A stretch of DNA of 20,594 nucleotides from Verrucomicrobiota bacterium (GTDB lineage: Bacteria > Verrucomicrobiota > Verrucomicrobiia > Opitutales > Opitutaceae): the NCBI GenBank assembly GCA_023386835.1, contig JAEWIY010000210.1, forward strand, positions 1 through 20,594, written 5' to 3'. A program made the translations under genes and the position numbers. The notes under the pieces were generated by a model that had not been told where the DNA came from, did not search any database, and saw only the letters and a program-made list of their open reading frames with translations. Below are positions 1 through 8,025 of this stretch, in pieces. Within the stretch, counting starts at the first letter, position 1. Each line of letters begins with the position of its first letter.

Positions 1-1
1 C

Positions 2-694
2 GTGCTCGAAGGCATCAATCTCGAGGTGCGGGCGGGTGAGTTCATCGTGATCGTCGGCCCATCCGGTTGCGGCAAATCGACTCTGCTCTCGATCCTCGGC
101 GGCTTCGAAACCGCCACCCGTGGTGAAGTGTTGATCGAAGGGGAACAGGTGAATGGACCCGATCGGCGGCGCTTGTTCGTCTTTCAGGAGAACGCGGTTT
201 TCCCCTGGCTCACGGTGGAGCGCAATGTGGCGTTCGGGCTGAGCACATTGCCGCCGGAACGGCGCGCAGAGTTGGTTCGCCACTACATCGACCTCGTCGG
301 CCTGACGGGTTTCGAAAAGGCATACCCGCGCGAGTTGTCGGGCGGCATGCGCCAACGGACGGAACTGGCGCGCGTGCTGGCGGCCAATCCGGAGCTCATT
401 TACATGGACGAGCCGTTCGGCGCGCTCGACTACATCACGCGGTTGAAGCTGCGCGCGGATCTCGTCCGGCTTTGGCAGCAAGAGCGTAAAACGATCCTGT
501 TTGTCACCCACGACATCGATGAGTCTGTGCAGCTGGCCGACCGTATCGTCGTGATGAGCCGTCGGCCGGCAACGATCGCTCGTGTGATTCGCGCCGATCT
601 GCCGCGCCCCCGGGACATGGATTCTCCGGCTTACATCCGCGTGAGAGACGAGGTATTTGCGGCCATGGGAATGAACCCGCACCTCGGGGTGTAA
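2..694 (+). CDS. ABC transporter ATP-binding protein, nitrate/sulfonate/taurine type (5' partial)
   Basis: This is the cytoplasmic ATPase that powers an importer of the nitrate/sulfonate/taurine (NrtD/SsuB/TauB) type. Counting from the window edge, the visible motifs are Walker A GPSGCGKST at residues 19-27, the Q-loop Gln at about 62, the signature LSGGMRQ at 112-118, Walker B LIYMDE at 132-137 followed by the D-loop GALD, and the switch His at 170 in FVTHDIDES. Family members usually have roughly 20 more residues before Walker A, so the true start lies left of the window and the GTG at position 2 is probably internal. The FQENAVFPWLTVERNV stretch is typical of this importer subfamily. The permease and binding protein would be expected upstream, outside the window, so the substrate cannot be told. 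The next gene downstream is convergent and unrelated. Confidence 0.9.
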   Translation: MLEGINLEVRAGEFIVIVGPSGCGKSTLLSILGGFETATRGEVLIEGEQVNGPDRRRLFVFQENAVFPWLTVERNVAFGLSTLPPERRAELVRHYIDLVGLTGFEKAYPRELSGGMRQRTELARVLAANPELIYMDEPFGALDYITRLKLRADLVRLWQQERKTILFVTHDIDESVQLADRIVVMSRRPATIARVIRADLPRPRDMDSPAYIRVRDEVFAAMGMNPHLGV

Positions 695-697
695 CTG

Positions 698-736
698 CGG
701 CGCTCGTACACATTGCCAGAAAGAACAAGAGCGCCG
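698..736. other. Inverted repeat between convergent genes (possible weak terminator)
   Basis: CGGCGCTC at 698-705 and GAGCGCCG at 729-736 form a perfect 8-bp stem with a 23-nt loop. It sits in the 92-bp gap between the plus-strand ABC ATPase and the minus-strand BON lipoprotein. Neither side has a T-run, so it is not a standard intrinsic terminator. It might still stop or stabilise transcript ends. Confidence 0.3.
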
Positions 737-786
737 AAGCGAACCTCGGCGCCCTGGAGCGGCAAATTGGTCAGTCGGCGCGGCTA

Positions 787-1446
787 CTACTCGGCAATGT
801 GCTCAGTGTCCCGGATACTCAGTTGGTTGTCGACCGAGCGGACTCCGTCCAACTGGGCCACATGGCGTTCAATGCGGTCGCGCGAGGCTGCATCCGGAAC
901 TTCACCCTGCAAGCGAACCCGGCCGTCGTCGACGGCGACGTCGATCTCGGCAAGTTGCTCTTCCGACAGGGCGAGACGATCAGCTGATCCTTCCAACTGG
1001 GTACGGATACGCTCCTCGAGGTGGTCGCTCGACGCATCGGCGACGAGTGAGCCGTCGGACGCGTCCGGCCGCTCTTCGGCTTGGGTCGTATAACGGCTCT
1101 CGTGTTCCTGGCCGAAGGCGGTGCCGTCCCACTTTTCGGTGGGGATCTCCTCCTGCTTCTGATTTACAATGCCGGAGGTGTATTCATTCGTTTGGGACGA
1201 CGACGGGGCGCCGGTGTCCGCGGTAAACATGCCGCCGGTGCCCTGGGTTTCGGGGTCGGTTGGAGAGCCGGTGTTGCCGCGCGTGGGCGAGAGGTTCTGG
1301 TCGGACGAGGCGAGTTCCTCATCGATCATCGACTCACGGTCGCTGCACCCCGTCAGAGTAAGCGCTCCGACGGCCGCGACGGTCGCGATGGCCGTGCGGA
1401 TCGGCCGGTGGCGGGTGGAAAGGAGGGAAGGCGTGTGGGTCATCAT
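787..1446 (-). CDS. BON-domain lipoprotein
   Basis: This is a predicted lipid-anchored envelope protein of 219 residues. The chosen start is the first of two adjacent ATG codons (1446, then 1443), because a lipoprotein signal follows directly: Arg-rich n-region, hydrophobic core and lipobox LTGC with Cys at about residue 34. A longer in-frame start at 1599 would bury this signal and is rejected. A low-complexity Ser/Thr/Gln/Glu-rich linker follows. A single BON domain occupies about the last 75 residues, with the family pattern VDDGRVRLQGEVPDAASRDRIE and a closing GVRSVDNQL. BON domains are thought to bind phospholipid or other envelope ligands and are common in stress-induced periplasmic proteins such as OsmY. 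A sigma-54-like element lies about 65 bp upstream on the same strand. The precise role is unknown. Confidence 0.82.
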   Translation of the reverse strand: MMTHTPSLLSTRHRPIRTAIATVAAVGALTLTGCSDRESMIDEELASSDQNLSPTRGNTGSPTDPETQGTGGMFTADTGAPSSSQTNEYTSGIVNQKQEEIPTEKWDGTAFGQEHESRYTTQAEERPDASDGSLVADASSDHLEERIRTQLEGSADRLALSEEQLAEIDVAVDDGRVRLQGEVPDAASRDRIERHVAQLDGVRSVDNQLSIRDTEHIAE

Positions 1447-1510
1447 GGCAGAACAGGGTTCAGTTTGCGGGGCCGGCTCTCTTGGCTGGCACCCTCTTTG
1501 CCTCAAGTAG

Positions 1511-1527
1511 GGCAGTGACCGTGCCAG
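1511..1527 (-). promoter_or_regulatory. Sigma-54 (-24/-12) promoter for the BON lipoprotein
   Basis: Read on the minus strand the element is CTGGCACGGTCACTGCC, with GG and GC separated by exactly 10 bases. The sigma-54 consensus is TGGCACGNNNNTTGCW, and only the first T of TTGC and the last base differ. It points at the lipoprotein start at 1446; a start site about 12 nt past the GC gives a leader of about 50 nt. It matches the element at 17223-17240 closely (both TGGCACGG, then CTGC, then TAC). Confidence 0.6.
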
Positions 1528-1626
1528 CGCGCTAAGTCCTTGCCGCAGCGTGAAACGGCTCCGCGGGCGCGCCGCTTGCCCTGCATCCTGCAAAATCACG
1601 CGCCGCCGATTCCTGCAGAGCGAAGG

Positions 1627-2205
1627 CTACTCAAACACAATCTCGCGCCGGAAAAGTTCCATCGCGGAGGCGGCGACCTTGATCGTATCGTGGTAGGCGT
1701 ACCCCGCCACCGCCGCCGCGCCGACCAGCGGGATGAGCCGGGCCACCGATTTGCCGAGGAGCAGCCGTGTGAGCCGCACGCCGATACGCTTGAGGACACT
1801 GCGGACCATCTTGGCCGTGGCCCGCTGCACCAGGTGCCGGGGGCCAGCGCGGGCCACGAGGTCCCGAACGAGTTGCGAGCTGCTGTGCTGGAAAAGACAA
1901 TACGTCATCGTGCGCTCGTCCAGCGCAGCACTTCGGCCATGGAGAGCGGCGATGTCGGCAACCATCTGCTGTTGGATTCGCCACACCACCATCAAGTCGG
2001 GCACAATGGTCAGCAGGCCCACGGGGCCAGGTGGGATCGAAAGCGTGCCGGAAACGGCCGCGGATTTGCGGGCCGCCGTGCGGATGATCGGCTGCGCCGC
2101 CGCTGCTGGGTCCGCGGCCTTCTGCAACTCGGACGTGGGAACGTCGGAGAGCAGCGCGAGCAGGCTTTCGGTCACCCGGTTGGTCAGCTGATCCAAGGCA
2201 GACAT
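1627..2205 (-). CDS. EcsC-like protein
   Basis: This is a 192-residue protein with the look of the EcsC family, whose biochemical role is poorly known. The supporting stretch is the Gly/Pro-rich hydrophobic segment SGTLSIPPGPVGLLTIVPD followed by an amphipathic helix (MVVWRIQQQMVADIAALHG). A second hydrophobic segment near the C-terminus reads LIPLVGAAAVAGYAYHD. The start is placed at the ATG at 2205 (MSALDQLTNRV); an upstream extension to 2352 is Pro/Arg-rich and does not look like native coding sequence. The gene is co-oriented with the BON lipoprotein about 180 bp downstream, but the sigma-54 element between them suggests separate transcription. It is divergent from the two-BON lipoprotein gene, so the three may form an envelope-related group. 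Family assignment rests on recall of the motif pattern only. Confidence 0.6.
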   Translation of the reverse strand: MSALDQLTNRVTESLLALLSDVPTSELQKAADPAAAAQPIIRTAARKSAAVSGTLSIPPGPVGLLTIVPDLMVVWRIQQQMVADIAALHGRSAALDERTMTYCLFQHSSSQLVRDLVARAGPRHLVQRATAKMVRSVLKRIGVRLTRLLLGKSVARLIPLVGAAAVAGYAYHDTIKVAASAMELFRREIVFE

Positions 2206-2538
2206 GGCAGCAGAGTAGTCGCGCGATGGAACGGTTCGGGTCGGCTCCGGTTCGCGGGGGGCGTAGAAGAACGGGGGAAACCCGATGCCGATTCCGACCG
2301 AAGCGTTGTGATCGCAGACGCAGCGGTTCGCTTTGAGTGTCCCTCCGGTCACGCGTCACGCAAGTTTGTGAGATACTGTATTTTGCGGCGTGGTGGTCGC
2401 CGGGTTTGGGAGAGACTTGGGGTGCCGAGCAGCGGCCGGTCCGGCTGTTTGCCCAAGCCTCCGACGATCAGCCAGCGTTGAAACTCACCCTGCGGCACGA
2501 ACCCCGGGCCCCAATCGCGCTCTATCTCCGCGTAGCTT
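2206..2538. other. Divergent intergenic region between EcsC-like and two-BON genes
   Basis: This gap of about 330 bp separates two divergent genes and must hold promoters in both directions. An AT-richer patch at about 2361-2385 is the most likely promoter core for the plus-strand gene, but I find no pair of -35/-10 boxes with proper spacing. I see no convincing sigma-54 element, operator palindrome or small gene. ORFs running through it lack family features. Confidence 0.5.
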
Positions 2539-3111
2539 ATGAAAACTTCGATCAAACTTGTTGCAGTCCTCGCCTTGGGAGTTGTTGGAGGCTCGGTTTT
2601 TTCCGGGTGCGCTTCCACGGCCACGCGCCAAAGCACGGGTGAATACGTCGACGACACCGCGACCACCGCTCGGGTGAAAACGGCTCTGATCCGCGACGAC
2701 ACCGTCAAGGCGGGTCAAGTCGACGTCGAGACGTTCAAGGGACACGTCCAATTGAACGGCTTTGTGGATACCGAGGAGCAGCGGATCCGTGCCGAGCAGT
2801 TGGCGGCGTCAGTCGAGGGCGTGCTGCAGGTCACCAACAACCTGGCGTTGCGGTCGACGCCGGGTGGCCAGACCGCCGGACAATACATGGACGACTCTGC
2901 GATCACCGCGAAGGTGAAGACGGCCATGGTGCGTGACCAAATGGTCAGCGCGCGTCAGGTCCAGGTCGAAACGTTCAACGGCACGGTGCAGTTGAGTGGT
3001 TTTGTGGATACAGAACAGCAGCGTGCACGGGCGGAGCAAATCGCGTCCTCGGTCGAGGGCGTGCAGAACGTGCAGAACAACATCACCGTCAAGACCAGCC
3101 CGGCCGAATAG
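2539..3111 (+). CDS. Tandem two-BON-domain lipoprotein (OsmY-like)
   Basis: This is a 190-residue predicted envelope lipoprotein. Residues 1-23 form a lipoprotein signal ending in lipobox FSGC with Cys24. Two BON domains follow at about residues 35-108 and 115-187. Each begins YVDDTATTARVKTAL or YMDDSAITAKVKTAM, continues with VETFKGHVQLNGFVDTEEQR or its near copy, and ends with a VEGVxxVxNN strand. The second copy lies exactly 80 codons after the first, so the gene arose by internal tandem duplication. This layout resembles E. coli OsmY, which has two BON domains and is periplasmic, but here the protein is lipid-anchored. Start codon choice is secure because the signal sequence begins right at the ATG. 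A strong hairpin follows the stop. Function is inferred as envelope stress or lipid binding, not shown. Confidence 0.88.
   Translation: MKTSIKLVAVLALGVVGGSVFSGCASTATRQSTGEYVDDTATTARVKTALIRDDTVKAGQVDVETFKGHVQLNGFVDTEEQRIRAEQLAASVEGVLQVTNNLALRSTPGGQTAGQYMDDSAITAKVKTAMVRDQMVSARQVQVETFNGTVQLSGFVDTEQQRARAEQIASSVEGVQNVQNNITVKTSPAE
2641..3111 (+). repeat. Internal tandem duplication (two ~240-bp BON units)
   Basis: The unit 2641-2880 is repeated at 2881-3111 with a constant 240-bp offset. For example, TTTGTGGATAC occurs at 2761 and again at 3001, and GTGAA(A/G)ACGGC occurs near 2676 and 2916. The copies have diverged mostly at third codon positions, as expected from an older in-frame duplication kept under selection. 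Confidence 0.85.
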
Positions 3112-3134
3112 TCCGAGAGCCTGTCAGTTAGAAG

Positions 3135-3173
3135 CGGCGCCCGGTCCGACTAGGCACGGGCGCCGTTTGTATT
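3135..3173 (+). terminator. Rho-independent terminator after the two-BON gene
   Basis: CGGCGCCCG at 3135-3143 pairs perfectly with CGGGCGCCG at 3157-3165 around a 13-nt loop, followed by TTTGTATTTAG. It starts 24 nt after the stop codon of the plus-strand gene and lies in the convergent gap before the HTTM gene stop, so the hairpin may also serve that minus-strand gene, although the T-run is good only on the plus side. Confidence 0.75.
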
Positions 3174-4342
3174 TAGCTCCGGCCCCCCGGACCAGCCGGA
3201 AGCCCGGCCAACACGGCGGGAGGGCCGTCGATGCTTTGGCGACGGGTCCGACTGATCAGATCGCAGACGAGCAGGCCGGCGCTGAGCAACCACAGCACCA
3301 AACCGGCGTAGAGACGCGCCGGCAGTTCGAGCGCGCGATCGTCGATAAAAAGAAAACGCGATCCGGCGCCGCGCAGGCGGAGAACGGTGTGGGTCGCCCA
3401 AAGCGCAACCGCCAATCCGGCAGCGGTCAGCCACGCCGGGCTGGGCCAGGTGGAGGTTGCCCGCGTCAGCATCGACCCGAGAATCGCCGGCCAGCGCACG
3501 AAGAGCAGGTACACTGGAACATGCACAAGGAACGGGATGTTGAGCAAAACCGTGTTCCCGAGATGGAAGACACAGGCCACCAGCAGCCAGAGCCGCCAGG
3601 CGCGGGGCCCGATCAGCAGTGCCACCGCTGCCAGCAGCTCGAACGCCACCGCGGCTTTGTCGAGCACCTCGAACCAGAGGGGCGGAATTTGAGGGACCCA
3701 GGGTGCCGCGAGAAACGTGCGCCCCAAGGTCATGTATCCACGATAGAACCACGAGAGAAACCCGCTCGTGACGGGGTCAAAATCGAGCCAGCGAAACGCC
3801 TTTTCGTGACCCGCCGTGAACATGCCAAACGCGATCATGATGCCGGCAAGCGCGAGCGCCCGCCGGTTCATCCACGCGGGTAGCGGGCGATCCGGTCGCA
3901 GGGCGAACGAGGCGCCCCAGTTGGAGAGGCCCAGACAAGCCGTCGTCGCGACCAGCAGGATCTCATGGTCGATCTTCCCGAAGGCGTACTGGAACGAATA
4001 GAGGAAGGTGTGTCCGACGACGAAGAGGAGCGTGGCGACTCGGGTGTGCCAGCCGAGTGTGATCGCCAGCACGCTGGTGAGCACGACCAGTTCGACCGTC
4101 ACCAAAACCGTCCAGGACGGAAAGGAGTTGAACAGGGAGGCGAGACTGAGGGGCGCGGGCAGGAAGAAACCTGCAGGAACCCGGCCGGCCCACGACACGT
4201 ACGGGGTGACAAACAGGAGCACGTAGAGCCCCCAAAGTATTCGGAAGATCCCGAGCGAAGCCGCATCCGTTTCACAGCTTTGCTCAACCCGCGCGAAAAA
4301 TCGCGACGCAGTGGCTTCAGTCCAGTCGGTAAACCGATTCAT
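3173..4342 (-). CDS. HTTM-domain (vitamin K-dependent carboxylase-like) membrane protein
   Basis: This is a 389-residue inner-membrane protein of the HTTM family, related to the membrane part of vitamin K-dependent gamma-carboxylase. The N-terminal region TDAASLGIFRILWGLYVLL is the family's typical first helix. Further support comes from the WxxR loop LGWHTRVATLLFVVGHTFLYS, the segment KIDHEILLVATTACLGLS, and several more hydrophobic helices in the middle and C-terminal thirds. Bacterial members have no firmly known reaction. The gene follows a smaller membrane protein gene and overlaps its 3' end by 26 bp (4317-4342), implying translational coupling. Length fits stand-alone bacterial HTTM proteins. 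The final residues are Gly/Pro-rich and probably disordered. Confidence 0.85.
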   Translation of the reverse strand: MNRFTDWTEATASRFFARVEQSCETDAASLGIFRILWGLYVLLFVTPYVSWAGRVPAGFFLPAPLSLASLFNSFPSWTVLVTVELVVLTSVLAITLGWHTRVATLLFVVGHTFLYSFQYAFGKIDHEILLVATTACLGLSNWGASFALRPDRPLPAWMNRRALALAGIMIAFGMFTAGHEKAFRWLDFDPVTSGFLSWFYRGYMTLGRTFLAAPWVPQIPPLWFEVLDKAAVAFELLAAVALLIGPRAWRLWLLVACVFHLGNTVLLNIPFLVHVPVYLLFVRWPAILGSMLTRATSTWPSPAWLTAAGLAVALWATHTVLRLRGAGSRFLFIDDRALELPARLYAGLVLWLLSAGLLVCDLISRTRRQSIDGPPAVLAGLPAGPGGRS

Positions 4343-4937
4343 GCAACAAGGTGGTCTCGATGGGTTCGGCCCTGTTCTCGTGGTACGTGACGCGCTCGCG
4401 CGTCACGCGGAGTGTGTCGGGAGCGAATCCGAGTCGCGTCAGCCGCTCCCTTAGCCAGGCGGTGGTTTCCTGCGCGGCTTCGGGACGGTAACGATCCTGC
4501 AGGCGCACGCGGATGCCGAGGCCACGAAGCCCCAATTCGCGGCCGGGCACCGGGCGCAATCCGAACCCGGTCGACGCCAGACTGGTGAAATATTGGGGCA
4601 GCACCGGATCGATCAGTCGCACCGGATCCACGCGGACCCACTCGGCGCTTCCGTGTCGCTGCCCGTAGGCCGTCACCACCGTGAACGTGCGCTCGGACTC
4701 GTCCGCAAGCACGAGGTCGGCGCCCGATGGGAGCAGAATGGCCGGAAACGGCTCCAATCCCGGGTTCAGTTTTGCGAGCGCGAACGGCACTCCGAAGAGC
4801 ACCGCCAGCGCCACGAGAAACAGCGTCTCGCGCGGAAAACGACGCTGGCCGTCGGGCGCTTCCGACGCGCGGTCTGGGGATGTTGTGGAAGGGCGTGTGG
4901 GCACGTGGACGCCTGGGGCCGACGGTTCCCGTTGCAT
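4317..4937 (-). CDS. Single-pass membrane protein paired with the HTTM gene
   Basis: I do not recognise a named family for this protein of about 206 residues. After a Pro/Ser/Arg-rich cytoplasmic tail, one transmembrane helix (TLFLVALAVLFGVPFALA) leads to a soluble, probably periplasmic domain of about 140 residues. The domain contains HGSAEWVRVDPVRL and ends with an Arg/Glu-rich region. The ATG at 4937 is preferred; an in-frame GTG at 4955 would add six residues, and neither has a clear ribosome site. The 26-bp overlap with the downstream HTTM gene is the best clue. Hypothetical proteins of this shape often sit beside HTTM genes, so it is probably a partner subunit or regulator of that enzyme. 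This is inference from context only. Confidence 0.7.
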   Translation of the reverse strand: MQREPSAPGVHVPTRPSTTSPDRASEAPDGQRRFPRETLFLVALAVLFGVPFALAKLNPGLEPFPAILLPSGADLVLADESERTFTVVTAYGQRHGSAEWVRVDPVRLIDPVLPQYFTSLASTGFGLRPVPGRELGLRGLGIRVRLQDRYRPEAAQETTAWLRERLTRLGFAPDTLRVTRERVTYHENRAEPIETTLLHESVYRLD

Positions 4938-5179
4938 GGCAGGAACAAGCGCCACATTCCGGCCGAGGGAAATGCAATTCGGCCAGGATCGATCAGTTGG
5001 AGGACACCCCGAAGCGCGAAGCGGCTTGGCCCCGCCGGACTCCGGTTGCCGCAGTCACGACCTTCAACCAGCGGAGGGGAGCGACGGCCAAATTGTGGTG
5101 GAGGATCGCACCAAGCGCTGCACCGGGCCCTTTGGGCGTCACAGTTGCGCGGGCGCTCCGGGATCCGCATATAGCGGCG

Positions 5180-6406
5180 ATGTCGTCGTCAGTCGCCACG
5201 CACCCTGTCGCATTGCCTGCTGAACCGCCGCTCGTGCTGCGGGTGCTCGTGGCGTTGAGCATGTCTCATCTGCTCAACGATGCGGTGCAGGCGATGTTGC
5301 CGGCGATCTATCCGCTGCTGAAGGAGTCGTTTGCACTGACGTTTGCCCAGATCGGGTTAATCACGCTGGTGGTGCAAGGGGTCGCTTCGCTGCTGCAGCC
5401 GGTGGTCGGCTTGGTGACGGACCGGCATCCCTTTCCGTCCTCGCTGGTATTGGGCATGGGCGCGACCCTACTGGGTTTGATCGGGTTGTCGCAGGCGAGG
5501 GCGTTCAGCCATCTGTTGGTGGCATCAGCCTTCGTCGGATTTGGCTCGGCGATTTTCCACCCGGAGGCGTCGCGCCTGGCGCGGCGAGCCGCGGGTGGCC
5601 GGCATGGGTTTGCGCAATCGCTGTTTCAGGTCGGCGGCAATTTAGGAACGGCGCTGGGCCCGTTGCTGGCGGCCTTCATCGTGATGCCGCGCGGCCAGCG
5701 GCACGTCCTGTGGTTTGGGGCGCTGGCTTTGGCCGCCATGTTCCTGCTGCACCGGGTCTCCGGCTGGTATCGGGCCGGACTGGCGGCGGAGGCTCGGCAA
5801 CGCGGACCAAAACCAACAACGGTGGCGGTTGGCACGCTGCCGCGACGCTCTGTGATACGCGCGCTGGCGGTGCTGCTGGCGCTGGTCTTCTCGAAGTACG
5901 TTTACCTGACCAGCCTGACGAGTTTCTACACGTTCTACTTGATGGAGCGGTTTGGCGTGCAGGCACAGTCGGCGCAGTTGCTCCTCTTTCTCTTCCTGCT
6001 GGCGGTGGCGGTGGGCACCTTTGCGGGTGGGCCGTTTGGCGACCGCTTTGGGCGCAAGCCGGTGATCTGGTTTTCGATTCTCGGCGTGGCGCCGTTCGCC
6101 CTCGTGTTGCCTCACGTCGGCTTGGTGGCCGTGGCGGTCCTGTCGGTGATCATCGGCTTGATTCTGGCGTCGGCCTTCTCGGCGATCCTCGTCTACGCGC
6201 AGGAACTGGTGCCTGGTCGCGTCGGGCTGATCGCGGGCCTGTTTTTCGGCGTGGCCTTTGGGATCGGTGGCTTGGGTTCCGCTGTGCTGGGGTGGCTCGC
6301 TGACCACACGAGCATGGAGCACGTGTTCCTGGTCTGCAGTGCGCTGCCGCTGATTGGGCTGCTGACGGTGTTCCTGCCGGCGGCCCCCCGGCGCGCGACC
6401 GGCTGA
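5180..6406 (+). CDS. fsr: MFS exporter of the fosmidomycin-resistance (Fsr) family
   Basis: This is a 408-residue inner-membrane major facilitator, close to the length of E. coli Fsr, a drug/proton antiporter that confers fosmidomycin resistance. Strong family marks are SMSHLLNDAVQAMLPAIYPL at about residues 28-46, TFAQIGLITLVVQGVASLLQP, VGFGSAIFHPEASRLAR, and GGRHGFAQSLFQVGGNLGTALGPL. The MFS motif A repeat GDRFGRKPV is in the second half. About 12 transmembrane helices can be traced. The ATG at 5180 is chosen because the conserved first helix begins soon after it; the reading frame stays open upstream to 4727, but that extension is Arg/Pro-rich and overlaps the divergent gene. Natural substrate is unknown and may be a toxic metabolite rather than a drug. 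Confidence 0.9.
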   Translation: MSSSVATHPVALPAEPPLVLRVLVALSMSHLLNDAVQAMLPAIYPLLKESFALTFAQIGLITLVVQGVASLLQPVVGLVTDRHPFPSSLVLGMGATLLGLIGLSQARAFSHLLVASAFVGFGSAIFHPEASRLARRAAGGRHGFAQSLFQVGGNLGTALGPLLAAFIVMPRGQRHVLWFGALALAAMFLLHRVSGWYRAGLAAEARQRGPKPTTVAVGTLPRRSVIRALAVLLALVFSKYVYLTSLTSFYTFYLMERFGVQAQSAQLLLFLFLLAVAVGTFAGGPFGDRFGRKPVIWFSILGVAPFALVLPHVGLVAVAVLSVIIGLILASAFSAILVYAQELVPGRVGLIAGLFFGVAFGIGGLGSAVLGWLADHTSMEHVFLVCSALPLIGLLTVFLPAAPRRATG

Positions 6407-6469
6407 ACGGCGGCATCACCTCTACGCTTCGGGCTTGCGGCGGGCCGAATCACGCGGCGCGATGGCGGC

Positions 6470-6961
<492 letters not shown>

Positions 6962-7059
6962 CGACGGGCCGGGCGGTCGGCTGACCGCAGAAGCGGCGCG
7001 CGCCGAGGCGGGGTGAGCCGGTCATTGCGTCCGGGCGGGGCGCGCTGCACGGTGGGGAC

Positions 7060-7506
7060 ATGCCCGCACCCGTTCCCGGTTTGCGCAGTCCACACGAAAA
7101 GGTCGGTGGTTTGGTGTTTTTCGGCCGGATGCTCGACAAGATCCGGCTGCAGCAGGCCGGCCGGTTGCCACCTGGCTACAATCTTGGTGATTCCAGCCCC
7201 GGCTTTTTCGACGGGCGGACCTGTCGATTCCTCCGTGTGCGCTACGCCGATGTGCGTGAGCGCGTGCTGGCCGGGGCCGCGGACGACGAGGTGCTCGCGT
7301 GGTGCTTCGACAACGGTCGTCGGCCGAGCGAAGAAGAGGTGCAAATGTTCAACGACTTCCTGCGCAAACGAGGCTGGAACGACGATGCGTCCGAATTCCT
7401 CGAACAGCGGAAACGGGATCTCGGCCTCAACGACCGGACCGACATCCAGACCTCCTTCGATTTGCAGGACGCCGACGAAGGCCGCCCCCTGCGCCGTTAT
7501 ACCTAA
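7060..7506 (+). CDS. DUF5069 domain protein
   Basis: This is a 148-residue soluble protein that I match to DUF5069, a domain without known function. Typical features are the opening GLRSPHEKVGGLVFFGRMLDKIRL, the segment LPPGYNLG, an FDGRTCRFLRVRY strand, and the Trp-centred motif DEVLAWCFDNGRRPS followed by FNDFLRKRGWND. The ATG at 7060 is chosen because the conserved block begins at residue 7. A frame open from 7013 overlaps it but is a shadow. There is no signal peptide or membrane helix. The spacing of about 100 bp from ychJ gives no firm operon call. Confidence 0.85.
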   Translation: MPAPVPGLRSPHEKVGGLVFFGRMLDKIRLQQAGRLPPGYNLGDSSPGFFDGRTCRFLRVRYADVRERVLAGAADDEVLAWCFDNGRRPSEEEVQMFNDFLRKRGWNDDASEFLEQRKRDLGLNDRTDIQTSFDLQDADEGRPLRRYT

Positions 7507-7623
7507 GCCGCCCCGGCCGGCGTGGCTGCCCCGCGCCGTTCGATGAGAAGCGCCCGACCTGGCGGCAGACCGGACTGGGCGCGATCGTATGGGAACGAAC
7601 GTTAGCTCGCGCGAGTTCGAAGG

Positions 7624-8025
7624 CTATTGATCGCTGACGGCCGGGCCTGGGTCCGCCCTGCGGAAATCCGGCTCGTCGATGGGCGAGGTGGACTCACGTG
7701 ACGACGACGACGTGAGGGTCTTCAGCGTGGTGGTGCGTTGTTCGTACACTTCCGCGCGCTGTCGCCACGTGTCCGCGGTCGAGCGCTGTCCTTGGTCCGC
7801 TGCTTGGCTCTCGTGTAGCCGCAGGAGTCGAGCAACGGCGTTAAGGTCGGCGATGGCGCCAGCCATGCTGGCAGCCGCACGTTGCTCCCACGCCGCGAGC
7901 AGCGCGTCGGCCGTGTAATGATGGCCGGACGCGCAGGAGAACGCACCGGGTTGTGCGTCCACGAGCGCGAGTTCCTGCCCGCACGCGGGACACCGGAATC
8001 GAGCCAGCTCGGGCTGCTGCGTCAT
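7624..8025 (-). CDS. Stand-alone zinc-ribbon protein resembling the CheB-associated C-terminal ribbon
   Basis: This is a 133-residue soluble protein. Its first 40 residues form a metal-binding ribbon with Cys12, Cys15, Cys31 and a GHH at 34-36 (RCPACGQELALVD, then FSCASGHHYTADALLAAW). A helical stretch follows (AASMAGAIADLNAVARLLRL) and then an amphipathic helix with WRQRAEVYEQR. This order of C-x2-C, C-x2-GHxY, LL and a long helix is what I know from the short domain attached to some CheB-type chemotaxis methylesterases, here found without any methylesterase. The last 30 residues are Ser/Asp/Pro-rich and likely disordered. Neighbours are unrelated, so its partner is not visible. Relation to the CheB ribbon is inferred from pattern only. 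Confidence 0.75.
   Translation of the reverse strand: MTQQPELARFRCPACGQELALVDAQPGAFSCASGHHYTADALLAAWEQRAAASMAGAIADLNAVARLLRLHESQAADQGQRSTADTWRQRAEVYEQRTTTLKTLTSSSSRESTSPIDEPDFRRADPGPAVSDQ

Noticed and set aside
1487..1502. A second sigma-54-like element on the plus strand, TGGCACCCTCTTTGCC, with GG-N10-GC spacing
   Set aside because: It faces no plus-strand gene and would run antisense into the EcsC-like gene. It overlaps the expected start region of the correctly oriented minus-strand element, so it is most likely chance.
1540..2481. 313-residue open frame on the plus strand
   Set aside because: It is antisense to the EcsC-like gene, Arg/His/Gly-rich, and no domain is visible. Its position after the plus-strand sigma-54-like element is not enough to support it.
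2996..3883. 295-residue open frame on the plus strand
   Set aside because: It starts inside the two-BON gene and runs across the terminator and antisense to the HTTM gene. Gln/Arg/Pro-rich composition marks it as a shadow.
4727..5179. N-terminal extension of the Fsr frame by 151 residues
   Set aside because: The extension is Arg/Pro-rich, overlaps the opposite-strand membrane protein gene, and Fsr proteins normally begin close to the first helix.
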